Origin: JBLNDJ01 sp050261515
GTDB lineage: Bacteria; Acidobacteriota; Terriglobia; Bryobacterales; Bryobacteraceae
Direction of reading: 5' to 3'
DNA length: 64,000 bases
NCBI GenBank assembly: GCA_050261515.1
Contig: JBLNDJ010000019.1
Location: 1 to 64,000 of the forward strand
The notes under the pieces were generated by a model. It was not told the DNA's origin, did not search any database, and worked only from the letters and a program-made list of their open reading frames with translations. The translations under genes and the position numbers were made by a program. Shown here one piece after another: positions 33,528-41,548 of the stretch. Every line of letters begins with the position of its first letter. Position 1 is the first letter of the stretch.

Positions 33528-34791
33528 CAGCCGGAGGCAGTTTCTACAGACATCGCTGGGAGCCGTGGCTTCGGCCGCGGCGGTGCGCGGGGCGAATGAG
33601 AAGGTCACCCTCGCGCTCATCGGCGGGCGGAACCAGGGACGCGGCGTGGCCAAGCGCGCGATCGAAGCGGGCGCGCAAATCAAGACCCTGTGCGACCTGG
33701 ACCCCGCGGTGATCGCGAAGGTCTCGCCGGAGCTCGAAAAAGCGCAGGGACGGGCGCTGGTGAGCACGGACGATTACCGCCGCGTGCTCGACGACAAAGA
33801 CATCGACGCGGTGATCATCGCGACGCCGGACCACTGGCACACGCGCATGGCGATTCACGCCTGCCAGGCGGGCAAAGACGTCTACGTCGAGAAGCCGCTC
33901 TCGCAGACCATCGCCGAAGGGCATCTGATTCGCGAGGCGGCGCGGAAACACAAGCGCGTCATGCAGGTCGGCACGCAGCGGCGCAGCATGGAGCACTTCG
34001 CGAGCGCCATCGACTACGTCGCGTCCGGCAAGCTCGGGAAGGTGTGCCTCATCAAGGCATGGATGTGCCAGGTGCGCGCAACGATCGGCAATCCGCCCGA
34101 TTCGACGCCGCCCGCGGGCGTCGATTACGACCGCTGGCTCGGGCCCGCGCCCAAGCGCCCGTTCAACCAGAACCGGTTCCACTACACATGGCGGTTCTTC
34201 TGGGATTACGGCAACAGCGAGCTGGGGAACCAGGGCGTCCACATGCTGGACGTGGCGATCTGGGCGATCCAGAAGATGCGAGGTGTCGAGCGCTGCCTGC
34301 CCACGCGCGTTTCCTCGAGCGGCGGCATCTACTGGCTCGGCGACGCCAAGGAGGTGCCCGACACCCAAACGGTCACGTACGATTACGGCGACCTGATGCT
34401 GGTATGGGAGCTGCGCAGCTTCGCCAGGCACGACCCGATAGAGGGGACCGAAGCCGGGACCGGTTATTACGGGACCGAGGGCACGCTCATCGCCGACGGC
34501 GACGGGTGGCGCGTGTACAATGCGGACGGCTCCGCGGGGCCGTCGATGAAGTACACCGGCGGCGGCCACGAGCGGAATTTCCTGGAGTGCGTAAAGAGCC
34601 GCAAGCAGCCGAACTCCGACGTCGAGATCGGGCGGCTCAGCACGACGCTCTGCCACCTGGGGAACATTTCGTACCACCTGGGCCGCGACGTACGGTTCGA
34701 TCCGAAGACCGAGACGTTCGGCGAAGACCGGGCGGCGAATGCGTATCTGACGAAGACGTATCGCGAGCCGTACGGGGTGCCGCGGGTCTAA
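33517..34791 (+). CDS. Tat-exported Gfo/Idh/MocA-family oxidoreductase
   Basis: A 424-residue NAD(P)-dependent sugar or inositol oxidoreductase. SRRQFLQTSLGAVASAAAV (residues 5-23) is a Tat-like leader. The Rossmann domain starts at KVTLALIGGRNQGRGVAKRA; EKPLSQTIAEG is the family's EKP motif with the catalytic Lys, and GVHMLDVAIW supplies the conserved His/Asp. Exported members are common in Planctomycetes, Verrucomicrobia and Acidobacteria, and act in the periplasm with tightly bound cofactor. GGAG precedes the ATG by 5 nt and the gene overlaps the preceding M20 gene by 11 bases. Confidence 0.92.
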   Translation: MQINSRRQFLQTSLGAVASAAAVRGANEKVTLALIGGRNQGRGVAKRAIEAGAQIKTLCDLDPAVIAKVSPELEKAQGRALVSTDDYRRVLDDKDIDAVIIATPDHWHTRMAIHACQAGKDVYVEKPLSQTIAEGHLIREAARKHKRVMQVGTQRRSMEHFASAIDYVASGKLGKVCLIKAWMCQVRATIGNPPDSTPPAGVDYDRWLGPAPKRPFNQNRFHYTWRFFWDYGNSELGNQGVHMLDVAIWAIQKMRGVERCLPTRVSSSGGIYWLGDAKEVPDTQTVTYDYGDLMLVWELRSFARHDPIEGTEAGTGYYGTEGTLIADGDGWRVYNADGSAGPSMKYTGGGHERNFLECVKSRKQPNSDVEIGRLSTTLCHLGNISYHLGRDVRFDPKTETFGEDRAANAYLTKTYREPYGVPRV

Positions 34792-34926
34792 ATCTTCACC
34801 GCCCGGCCGCTGCGCGGCCTAGAGACGCAAAGAACGCAGAGAAGAACTTAAGGTTTTTGCATTGGTCTTTCTCTGCGTCCTCTGCGTCTTGAGGCCGTAG
34901 CGAAGCGGAGGCCGGGCGGTGAAGAT
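34792..34926. repeat. Long inverted repeat between convergent genes
   Basis: Perfect 17-bp outer arms (34792-34808 ATCTTCACCGCCCGGCC and 34910-34926) enclose partly matching inner arms built of GACGCAGAG/CTCTGCGTC units. The whole interval between the Gfo stop and the KbaZ-like stop can fold on itself, so it may end transcription from both sides. The CTCTGCGTC motif is a dispersed repeat in many genomes. Confidence 0.8.
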
Positions 34927-34927
34927 G

Positions 34928-36187
34928 TTACGCCGGCTTGCACGCCGCCACGTAGGCCCTCAGCACTTCCCTGATGCGGTGCTCGATGAGCGCGGCGGGC
35001 TTGTTCTCCACCGCGCCCGCCCGCACCGCTTCGTACTGCGCGGGCATGTACTGGCTCAGAAGCGTAACCGGGGGCTTTTTCTCCGTCAGATTCGCGATGA
35101 GCTTTCCCAGCTCCGCCTGCACCTTCGGGTCCGGCCAGTAGTAGCGCGAGCGGTCGCTGAAGCTGTATTTCCTGGCGAAGCGCAGCGCGGCTTCGTCGCC
35201 GCTGTAATACGGCCGCCAGTGCGCGGGGTTGCGGAGCATCGCGTCTTCGAGCGCTTCGCGCACGTGCGAGCCGCCGCCAAGCCACTCCTGCTCGATCGCC
35301 GAAAGCGCGAACACCGCCTCGCGGAACGCGAACGTCAGCCACGGCCCCACTTTGAGGATGGCGAAATGATCCTCGACCAGCTCGCGCAGCCCGCGCGGGG
35401 TCTGGTAGTCGGTCGAGTGCGCCTCGTAGACCAGCTCGGGCGCGGCGGGCAGGCTCGTGCTGAGGCTGCGGGCGCCGGCGCGGTCGTACTCGAAGACCAC
35501 GTCGTCGCCGAACTCAACTCCGGGTTGCACGACGAGTCCGACCACGCGCTCCCACGCGTCCTCGAGCCCGCGTGCAAAGAACGCCGCACGCGCGTCCTCG
35601 ACGGTGCGCTGAGCGTCCTCGGGCCTGGTAGCGGAAGGGCCGGCCGAAGCCGCCTGCTCTCCGCCGGGCACCGGCACTTCGGTTCCGATGATGTAGACCG
35701 GGCCCGCGGCGCCGCCGCGCGTATCTTCCGCCGCTTTGCAGAGCGCCGCCGCGCGCTCCGCGATCACTTTCTCGTCGAGCGCGCCCGCGGGATCGTCCGC
35801 GCAGCGCATACTCGCGTCGAGGTGGATCTTCGCGTATCCCGCTTCGACGCACTGGCGCACCGACTCGCACGCCTTCTCCATGGCAGCGCCGGCCGGCTCG
35901 CCGCGCCATGGATAGGGTCCGAGATGGTCGCCGCCGAGCAGGATGCGATTGCGCGCCAGGCCCGTGCGGTCCGCGATCGAGCCCACGAAATCCGCGAAAT
36001 GGCGCGGCGTCATGCCCGTGTAGCCGCCGAACTGATTCACCTGGTTCGAGGTCGATTCGATGCACAGCATTGTGCCGTCGTCGATCGCCTGGCGCATCGC
36101 GGCCTCGATCACCCAGGGGTGGGCCGAGCAGACCGAATAGAATCCCGCGGCCTGGCCGCGCCGGTTGCGACGGACTATGTCGCGCAC
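34928..36187 (-). CDS. Class II tagatose-bisphosphate aldolase non-catalytic subunit (KbaZ/GatZ-like)
   Basis: A 419-residue protein closely similar to E. coli GatZ/KbaZ (about 420): SVCSAHPWVIEAAM, ESTSNQVNQFGGYTGMTP, ILLGGDHLGPYPW, KIHLDASMRCADDP, YIIGTEVPVPGGEQA, YEAHSTDYQTP and SDRSRYYWPDP. In enterobacteria it stabilises the GatY/KbaY aldolase in galactitol and N-acetylgalactosamine breakdown; some family members are proposed kinases. No gatY gene is present here. I place the start at the GTG at 36187 because it aligns exactly with the E. coli N-terminus; a TTG about 15 codons upstream is the alternative. It is divergent from the DegT gene. Confidence 0.9.
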   Translation of the reverse strand: MRDIVRRNRRGQAAGFYSVCSAHPWVIEAAMRQAIDDGTMLCIESTSNQVNQFGGYTGMTPRHFADFVGSIADRTGLARNRILLGGDHLGPYPWRGEPAGAAMEKACESVRQCVEAGYAKIHLDASMRCADDPAGALDEKVIAERAAALCKAAEDTRGGAAGPVYIIGTEVPVPGGEQAASAGPSATRPEDAQRTVEDARAAFFARGLEDAWERVVGLVVQPGVEFGDDVVFEYDRAGARSLSTSLPAAPELVYEAHSTDYQTPRGLRELVEDHFAILKVGPWLTFAFREAVFALSAIEQEWLGGGSHVREALEDAMLRNPAHWRPYYSGDEAALRFARKYSFSDRSRYYWPDPKVQAELGKLIANLTEKKPPVTLLSQYMPAQYEAVRAGAVENKPAALIEHRIREVLRAYVAACKPA

Positions 36188-36259
36188 CCAGTCGTTTGTC
36201 GTCGTATAAGTGGGGGTCAAGTAATCTATGATAAACCTCGAGGTTCGGAGGAGGTCAGG

Positions 36260-37561
36260 ATGGACCGCAGATCGTTCTTGACGGCGGTTTCGGCCGGCGG
36301 GCTCGCGTTCGGCGCCGATTCCAAGCCGGCTCTCTTGGGAGGGACTCCGGTGCGCACCGCGCCGTTTCCGTCCTGGCCCGTGATCGACGAGACGGAAGAG
36401 CGCGCGCTTCTCGGCGTGCTGCGCGGCAAGAAGTGGTTCCGCGGCGACGGCAAGACCGTGAATCGCTTTGAGGAAGCCTACGCGAAGCTCACCGGCGCCA
36501 GGCACTGCCTCGCCACGGCGAACGGGACCAGCGCGCTGCTGACGTCGCTCGCCGCGCTCGGCGTCGGCGCGGGCGACGAAGTCATCGTGCCGCCATACAC
36601 GTTCATCGCGACCGTCAACGCCGTGCTGGCGCTGAACGCATTCCCGGTGTTCGTCGATACCGACCCCGAGACGTTCCAGATCGACGCAACCAAAATCGAG
36701 GCCGCGATCACGGAGCGCACCAAGGCGATTATGCCGGTGCACCTGGGCGGGGCGGTGGCGGATCTCGACGCGATCCTCGCTATAGGGAAGAAGCACAAGC
36801 TGCCGGTGGTGGAGGATGCCTGCCAGGCGCATCTCGCGGAGTGGCGCGGGCGCAAGGCGGGGACCTACGGCGCCACGGGCTGCTTCAGCTTCCAGGCGTC
36901 GAAGAACCTGAACTCGGGCGAAGGCGGCGCGATCCTGACCAACGACGAAGAGCTCGTCGAACGGTGCTTCGCGTACCACAACAACAGCAGCGGGCGCGCG
37001 AGCGGAGCCTACGACTTCAGCACCCGCGCGGCGGGCCTGAATCTGCGGATGACGGAGTTTCAGGCGGGGCTGCTGATGGCGCAGATGGCGCGGGTCGAGG
37101 CGCAGTCGAAGCGGCGCAGCGAGAACGCGCAGTACCTGACGAAGATGCTGGGCGAGATTTCGGGCATCGCGCCCGCGCGCATGTACGACGGCTGCACGCG
37201 TAACGCGTACCACCTGTACATGTTCCGCTACGCGCCGGAGCGCTTCGCCGGGTTGCCGCGCGCCAAGTTCCTCAAGGCGCTCGAGGCCGAAGGCGTGCCG
37301 GCCTCCCCGGGGTATTCGCCGCTGAACAAGAAACCATTCCTGGCGAACACCTTCCGCACGCGCGCCTACCAGGCCACATTCCCCAAGGAACGGCTCGAGC
37401 GCACGCAGGACTGCCCGGCCAACGACCGCCTCTGTGAAGAGGCCGTGTGGTTCACGCAGAACATGCTGCTCGGCCCGCGCCGCGACATGGATGAGATCGC
37501 GGCGGCGGTTCGCAAAATTCAAGCTCACGCGGAGGAATTATGTTCCGGCGCACACTCCTGA
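36260..37561 (+). CDS. DegT/DnrJ/EryC1/StrS aminotransferase with Tat-like leader
   Basis: A 433-residue PLP-dependent sugar aminotransferase family protein. MDRRSFLTAVSAGGLAFGA resembles a Tat leader. The PLP-binding Lys215 is retained in SFQASKNLNSGEGGAI; EDACQAHLAEW holds the conserved Asp, and PPYTFIATVNAVLALNAFPV is typical. The strong GGAGGAGG site just upstream of the ATG supports this start, so the leader belongs to the protein. Most members aminate nucleotide-linked keto-sugars in the cytoplasm, so export would be unusual. It overlaps the GH3 start by 22 bases. Confidence 0.88.
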   Translation: MDRRSFLTAVSAGGLAFGADSKPALLGGTPVRTAPFPSWPVIDETEERALLGVLRGKKWFRGDGKTVNRFEEAYAKLTGARHCLATANGTSALLTSLAALGVGAGDEVIVPPYTFIATVNAVLALNAFPVFVDTDPETFQIDATKIEAAITERTKAIMPVHLGGAVADLDAILAIGKKHKLPVVEDACQAHLAEWRGRKAGTYGATGCFSFQASKNLNSGEGGAILTNDEELVERCFAYHNNSSGRASGAYDFSTRAAGLNLRMTEFQAGLLMAQMARVEAQSKRRSENAQYLTKMLGEISGIAPARMYDGCTRNAYHLYMFRYAPERFAGLPRAKFLKALEAEGVPASPGYSPLNKKPFLANTFRTRAYQATFPKERLERTQDCPANDRLCEEAVWFTQNMLLGPRRDMDEIAAAVRKIQAHAEELCSGAHS

Positions 37562-39843
37562 TTCTCGGCGCGGCCGCGGCGGCCTTCGCCCAGTCGCCTG
37601 CCTACCTCGACCCGAAACTGCCTGTCGAGGTGCGCGTACGCGACCTGCTCGGCCGGATGACGCTCGAAGAGAAGATCGGGCAGTTGAACATGCCGTGCGT
37701 CTACGAGGACGCCTTAGGCAAGGAGATCGCCCAGAAGCTCGAATCCTGCCGGCGGCTCACGGACGGCACCCGCGAGCGCGGCATCGGCCCGTATGGCGGC
37801 TTCTTCACGCTCTCGAACACGGCGCTGCACGAGGGCACGCGGCAGCAGGCCGAGTTCCTCAACGAGCTTCAGAAAATCGCGCAGCAGACGCGCCTCAAGA
37901 TCCCGCTGCTCCAGACCGAAGAAGGGACGCACGGCCTGATGTGCCCCGGCGCGACCGTCTTTCCCGAAGGCCCCGCGATCGGCAGCACGTGGAACATGGA
38001 CCTGGTACGGAGGATCTACACCGCCGTGGCGCGCGAGGCCCGCGCGATCGGCGTCCACCAGATCTATACGCTGGTAATCGAGCCGAACCGCGATCCGCGC
38101 CTCGGCCGCAACCAGGAAGGCTACAGCGAAGACCCGTTCCTGTGCTCTCGCATCGCCGAGACCATCGTGCGCGCCGCGCAGGGCGACGACATTTCGGCGC
38201 CGGATAAAGTCGTCGCCGGCCTGTGCCATTATCCGGGCCAGAGCCAGCCGGCGAGCGGCTTCGAGCGCGGCGCCATGGAAATCTCCGAGCGCATGCTGCG
38301 TGACGTGTTCCTGCCGCCGTGGGTGGCGGGCATCAAGAAAGCCGGCGCGCTCGGCGTGATGGCGACGTATCCGGCGATCGACGGCGTCCCCACGCATTCC
38401 TCCGAGTGGATTCTGACGAAGATCCTGCGCGAGGAATTGGGATTCCAGGGGCTCGTGCTCGGCGAAGGCGGCGGCATCTCGACGCTGGTGTACGAGGGCA
38501 TCGCGCCGGACCAGAAGAAGGCGGGCGAGCTGGCGCTTCGGGCCGGGCTCGACGTCGGGATCTCCTACGAGCAGGGGTTCATGCAGCCGCTGGCCGAGAG
38601 CGTGCGCGAGGGGCGCGTCTCGATGGCGGAAATCGACCGCGCTGTGGCGCGCGTGCTGCGGCAGAAGATCCGCCTGGGGCTGTTCGAGAACCGGTACGTC
38701 GATCCCGCGCGGGCCGTCAGCGTGACGCATACGAAGGAGCACCAGGACCTCGCGCTCGAGGTGGCGCGCGAAGGCATCGTGCTGCTGAAGAACGACGGGA
38801 ACGCGCTGCCGCTGAAGAAAGGGCTCAAGTCGATCGCGGTGATCGGGCCGAACGCGAACGATGTTCTGAATCAGCTCGGCGACTACACGCCGAAGAAAGT
38901 GCTTCAGCACGTCGTCACGGTGCTTGAAGGAATCAAAGAGAAAGCCGGGCCCGGCGTGCGCGTGGACTACGTCAAGGGCTGCGACGTCATGGGAACCGGC
39001 CGCCAGGAGATCGACAAGGCCGTGCGGGCGGCGAAGAACGCCGAGGCCGCTATCGTTGTCGTGGGCGAGAACGCCTGGGAGCAGAACGCGACCGACGGCG
39101 AGGGATACGACGTCGCGAGCCTCGACCTGACGGGCATGCAGGAAGAACTCGTCAAAGCCGTGCATGCGACCGGCACTCCGACCGTCGTCGTGCTCGTCAA
39201 CGGCAGGCCGCTCTCGGTGCGGTGGATTTCCGAGAACGTTCCGGCGGTGGTCGAGGCGTGGCTGCCGGGCGAGCAGGGTGGGCGTGCGGTGGCGGACGTG
39301 CTGTTCGGCGACGTCAACCCGAGCGGGCGCCTGCCCGTTACCTTCGCGCGCCACGTGGGGCAGTTGCCCGTGTTCTACAACTACAAGCCTTCGAAGGCCT
39401 ACTGGGTTAAAGAAGGCTGGGGAAAGCGCTACGTGGATATGAGCCCCGCGCCGCTCTGGGCCTTCGGCCACGGACTGAGCTATACGACGTTCGAATACAG
39501 CAATCTGCGCATCGAGAATCCGCGCGTAGGGCCGGGCGGCGATGTGCGGGTCTCGCTCGACATACGCAACACCGGCGAGCGCGCCGGGGCCGAGGTCGCG
39601 CAGCTTTATATCCGCGACGTGGTCAGCACCGTGACCACGCCCGTGAAGCAGTTAAAAGGTTTCGCGAAGGTGAACCTGAACGCGGGCGAGACGAAAACGG
39701 TGCGGTTCACGCTCACGCCCGAGGACCTGTCGCTGCTCGACCGCAACCTGCGGCGCGTGGTCGAGCCCGGCACGTTCAAAGTGATGGTGGGGCGCTCGTC
39801 CGAGGACATACGGCTCTCCGGCGAGTTCGAAGTAACAGAGTGA
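37540..39843 (+). CDS. Exported glycoside hydrolase family 3 protein, atypical active site
   Basis: A 767-residue protein with a signal peptide (MFRRTLLILGAAAAAFAQ), a (beta/alpha)8 barrel, an alpha/beta sandwich and a C-terminal FnIII-like domain (LDIRNTGERAGAEVAQLYI). The family usually hydrolyses beta-glucosides or beta-xylosides. However, the substrate-binding KHF motif is CHY (residues 229-231), DPRWGR is DPRLGR, and the nucleophile segment G(L/F)VVSDW reads GLVLGEGGG with Glu309 in place of Asp. Either Glu acts as nucleophile or this subgroup has another activity. GGAGGAATT precedes the ATG. Probably co-transcribed with the DegT gene. Confidence 0.88.
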   Translation: MFRRTLLILGAAAAAFAQSPAYLDPKLPVEVRVRDLLGRMTLEEKIGQLNMPCVYEDALGKEIAQKLESCRRLTDGTRERGIGPYGGFFTLSNTALHEGTRQQAEFLNELQKIAQQTRLKIPLLQTEEGTHGLMCPGATVFPEGPAIGSTWNMDLVRRIYTAVAREARAIGVHQIYTLVIEPNRDPRLGRNQEGYSEDPFLCSRIAETIVRAAQGDDISAPDKVVAGLCHYPGQSQPASGFERGAMEISERMLRDVFLPPWVAGIKKAGALGVMATYPAIDGVPTHSSEWILTKILREELGFQGLVLGEGGGISTLVYEGIAPDQKKAGELALRAGLDVGISYEQGFMQPLAESVREGRVSMAEIDRAVARVLRQKIRLGLFENRYVDPARAVSVTHTKEHQDLALEVAREGIVLLKNDGNALPLKKGLKSIAVIGPNANDVLNQLGDYTPKKVLQHVVTVLEGIKEKAGPGVRVDYVKGCDVMGTGRQEIDKAVRAAKNAEAAIVVVGENAWEQNATDGEGYDVASLDLTGMQEELVKAVHATGTPTVVVLVNGRPLSVRWISENVPAVVEAWLPGEQGGRAVADVLFGDVNPSGRLPVTFARHVGQLPVFYNYKPSKAYWVKEGWGKRYVDMSPAPLWAFGHGLSYTTFEYSNLRIENPRVGPGGDVRVSLDIRNTGERAGAEVAQLYIRDVVSTVTTPVKQLKGFAKVNLNAGETKTVRFTLTPEDLSLLDRNLRRVVEPGTFKVMVGRSSEDIRLSGEFEVTE

Positions 39844-39913
39844 GGTACACGATCGCCAGCGCCGAGTAGCTACGGCACAGTGAAGGCCGCGGCCGCGGGA
39901 CGGTTGCGCGCGT

Positions 39914-41485
39914 CTACCGGCCTTCGCGCGGGAGGTCCGCCTCGATGTGCGGCCCTAGCGTTCGCAGCTCGAGCGTGCCGGCGGGCGTGGGCGAGGGGTG
40001 TGCGAACCGGAACACGCGCAGCGTTCCGTTCAACAGCGCGTCGGAACTGGTGAGCGGCACGTCCTTGATCAGCGTGAAAGAGCGCGGCGCTTGCTTCAGA
40101 AGCGCATCCCACGCGCGCGGCAGGACCGTGCGCTCGAGGACGACGTACTCGACGCCGTAGTCGTGCGCGAACTTCTCGATCCCGGCGGGCGAGAATGCCG
40201 ACTCCGGGAATTTGTCGCCGCGAATGATGGTGGTCCGCAACTCCGGGTCGCGCGCGCGCACCGCGAAGATGAAGCTCCCGTTCGAGCGCCCGCAGAAAAG
40301 CACGCGCGGATGGTCCGCCGGATCGATCAGGCGCGCCGCTTCGAACGGCCCGTGGAGGTAGATGGGGTAGCCCGCGGCGTGCGCGGCGAACCAGATTGCC
40401 GCAAGCGCAGCCGGCGCGGTCCATGCCCACTCGCGGGGCAGCGCCGCCTGCGCCGCGCGATAGAGCATGGAGCAGACGACGACCGCCAGCGCGGGATAGG
40501 CGAAGAACAGATAGCGCTGATCGCGAGGGGGCAGCAGGAACACGACCAGGAAGACGGACGCGGCCCAAGCGAGGTAGGGAGCGTTGGCGTTGCGGCGGTC
40601 CGTGGCGAGCGACGCAACCATGGCTGCGGCGATCAGAAGCGCGGGCACAGTTCCGACCTCGGCGGCGGCAGCGGCTGCGTAGTACGGCACGTTGTTCCGC
40701 AGCGTTCGAAGCAGGTCGAAGGCCGGCCACCTTGGGTTCGCGGCGGCGCCGAAAGACGCCGAAAAAAGCGCCAGCGCGACGACGATAGCGCCGAACAATC
40801 CGGCCGCGACCCACAAGCCGGGCTCCTTCAGCGCCCGCCTGCGGCGCTCGAGCGCAAGATAGACGAACGGCACGGCGCCGAGGAACACGGCGTTCTGCTT
40901 GGTCCACACGGCCGCGCCCGCGGCAAGACCGAAGGCCACCCCGCGGCGGAGCGAATAGTCGCCGCCCAGGCCGGGCAGCACGGTCATCGCGAGCAGGACC
41001 AGGGCGAGCGCCGGCATCTCGAGCATCACGTCGCGCGCCAGCGCCAGCGAGGAAGGCAGGGAAAACGCGACCACCGCCGAGGCCGCCGCGACGGCGTGCG
41101 ATCCGTGCGTCTTGAGCACGAACCCGTACAACAGCAGCACCGCGGCGGCAGTCGCGGCCGCAATGGCGAGCCGCGCCGCGACGATGTTCACCCCGAGCCC
41201 TAGATAAAACAGCGCTTCGAAGGCCGGGAACAGCGGCGGATGATACGGCATCGACAGCGACGGGTACTGGCCGTAGTAGCTCCTGGCGAACGAGACGACG
41301 TGCAGCGTGCCGCCGTGCCGCAGAACGTCGTAGAGGAAGACGCCGTTCATGGCGTGGCGCGCGGCGTCGGTATCGACCGGCGTTTTCGAATCGAGCCCCC
41401 GCAAACTCCACAGGCCGAAGAAGATCGCCAGCGCGTAGGGCAGGAGGGCTGCGGCGGCGATGGCGCGGCGTTGCTCGGGAACCAT
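39914..41485 (-). CDS. GT39/ArnT-like membrane glycosyltransferase
   Basis: A polytopic protein of 523 residues with about 11-12 helices. An early loop has DTDAARHAMNGVFLYDVL and SYYGQYPSLSMPYHPPLFPAFEAL, the pattern of dolichyl- or undecaprenyl-phosphate-sugar-dependent GT-C glycosyltransferases (PMT/ArnT relatives). Such enzymes transfer sugars from polyprenyl phosphate to proteins or lipids on the outer face of the inner membrane. The frame stays open far upstream, antisense to the DUF4832 gene, but the membrane protein begins at the ATG at 41485. A soluble C-terminal part follows at about residues 390-523. Confidence 0.82.
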   Translation of the reverse strand: MVPEQRRAIAAAALLPYALAIFFGLWSLRGLDSKTPVDTDAARHAMNGVFLYDVLRHGGTLHVVSFARSYYGQYPSLSMPYHPPLFPAFEALFYLGLGVNIVAARLAIAAATAAAVLLLYGFVLKTHGSHAVAAASAVVAFSLPSSLALARDVMLEMPALALVLLAMTVLPGLGGDYSLRRGVAFGLAAGAAVWTKQNAVFLGAVPFVYLALERRRRALKEPGLWVAAGLFGAIVVALALFSASFGAAANPRWPAFDLLRTLRNNVPYYAAAAAAEVGTVPALLIAAAMVASLATDRRNANAPYLAWAASVFLVVFLLPPRDQRYLFFAYPALAVVVCSMLYRAAQAALPREWAWTAPAALAAIWFAAHAAGYPIYLHGPFEAARLIDPADHPRVLFCGRSNGSFIFAVRARDPELRTTIIRGDKFPESAFSPAGIEKFAHDYGVEYVVLERTVLPRAWDALLKQAPRSFTLIKDVPLTSSDALLNGTLRVFRFAHPSPTPAGTLELRTLGPHIEADLPREGR

Positions 41486-41548
41486 CGGCGGGTCTACTTC
41501 GAGCTTAGCATCGCGCCTCCTGCCCCCGGCAAGGTAGACTCTTTTCTT

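Noticed and set aside
34928..37528. An 866-codon minus-strand frame spanning the DegT gene in antisense
   Set aside because: Only the part from about 36187 matches a known family (KbaZ/GatZ). The rest mirrors the DegT coding sequence, which has a ribosome site, PLP lysine and proper family motifs.
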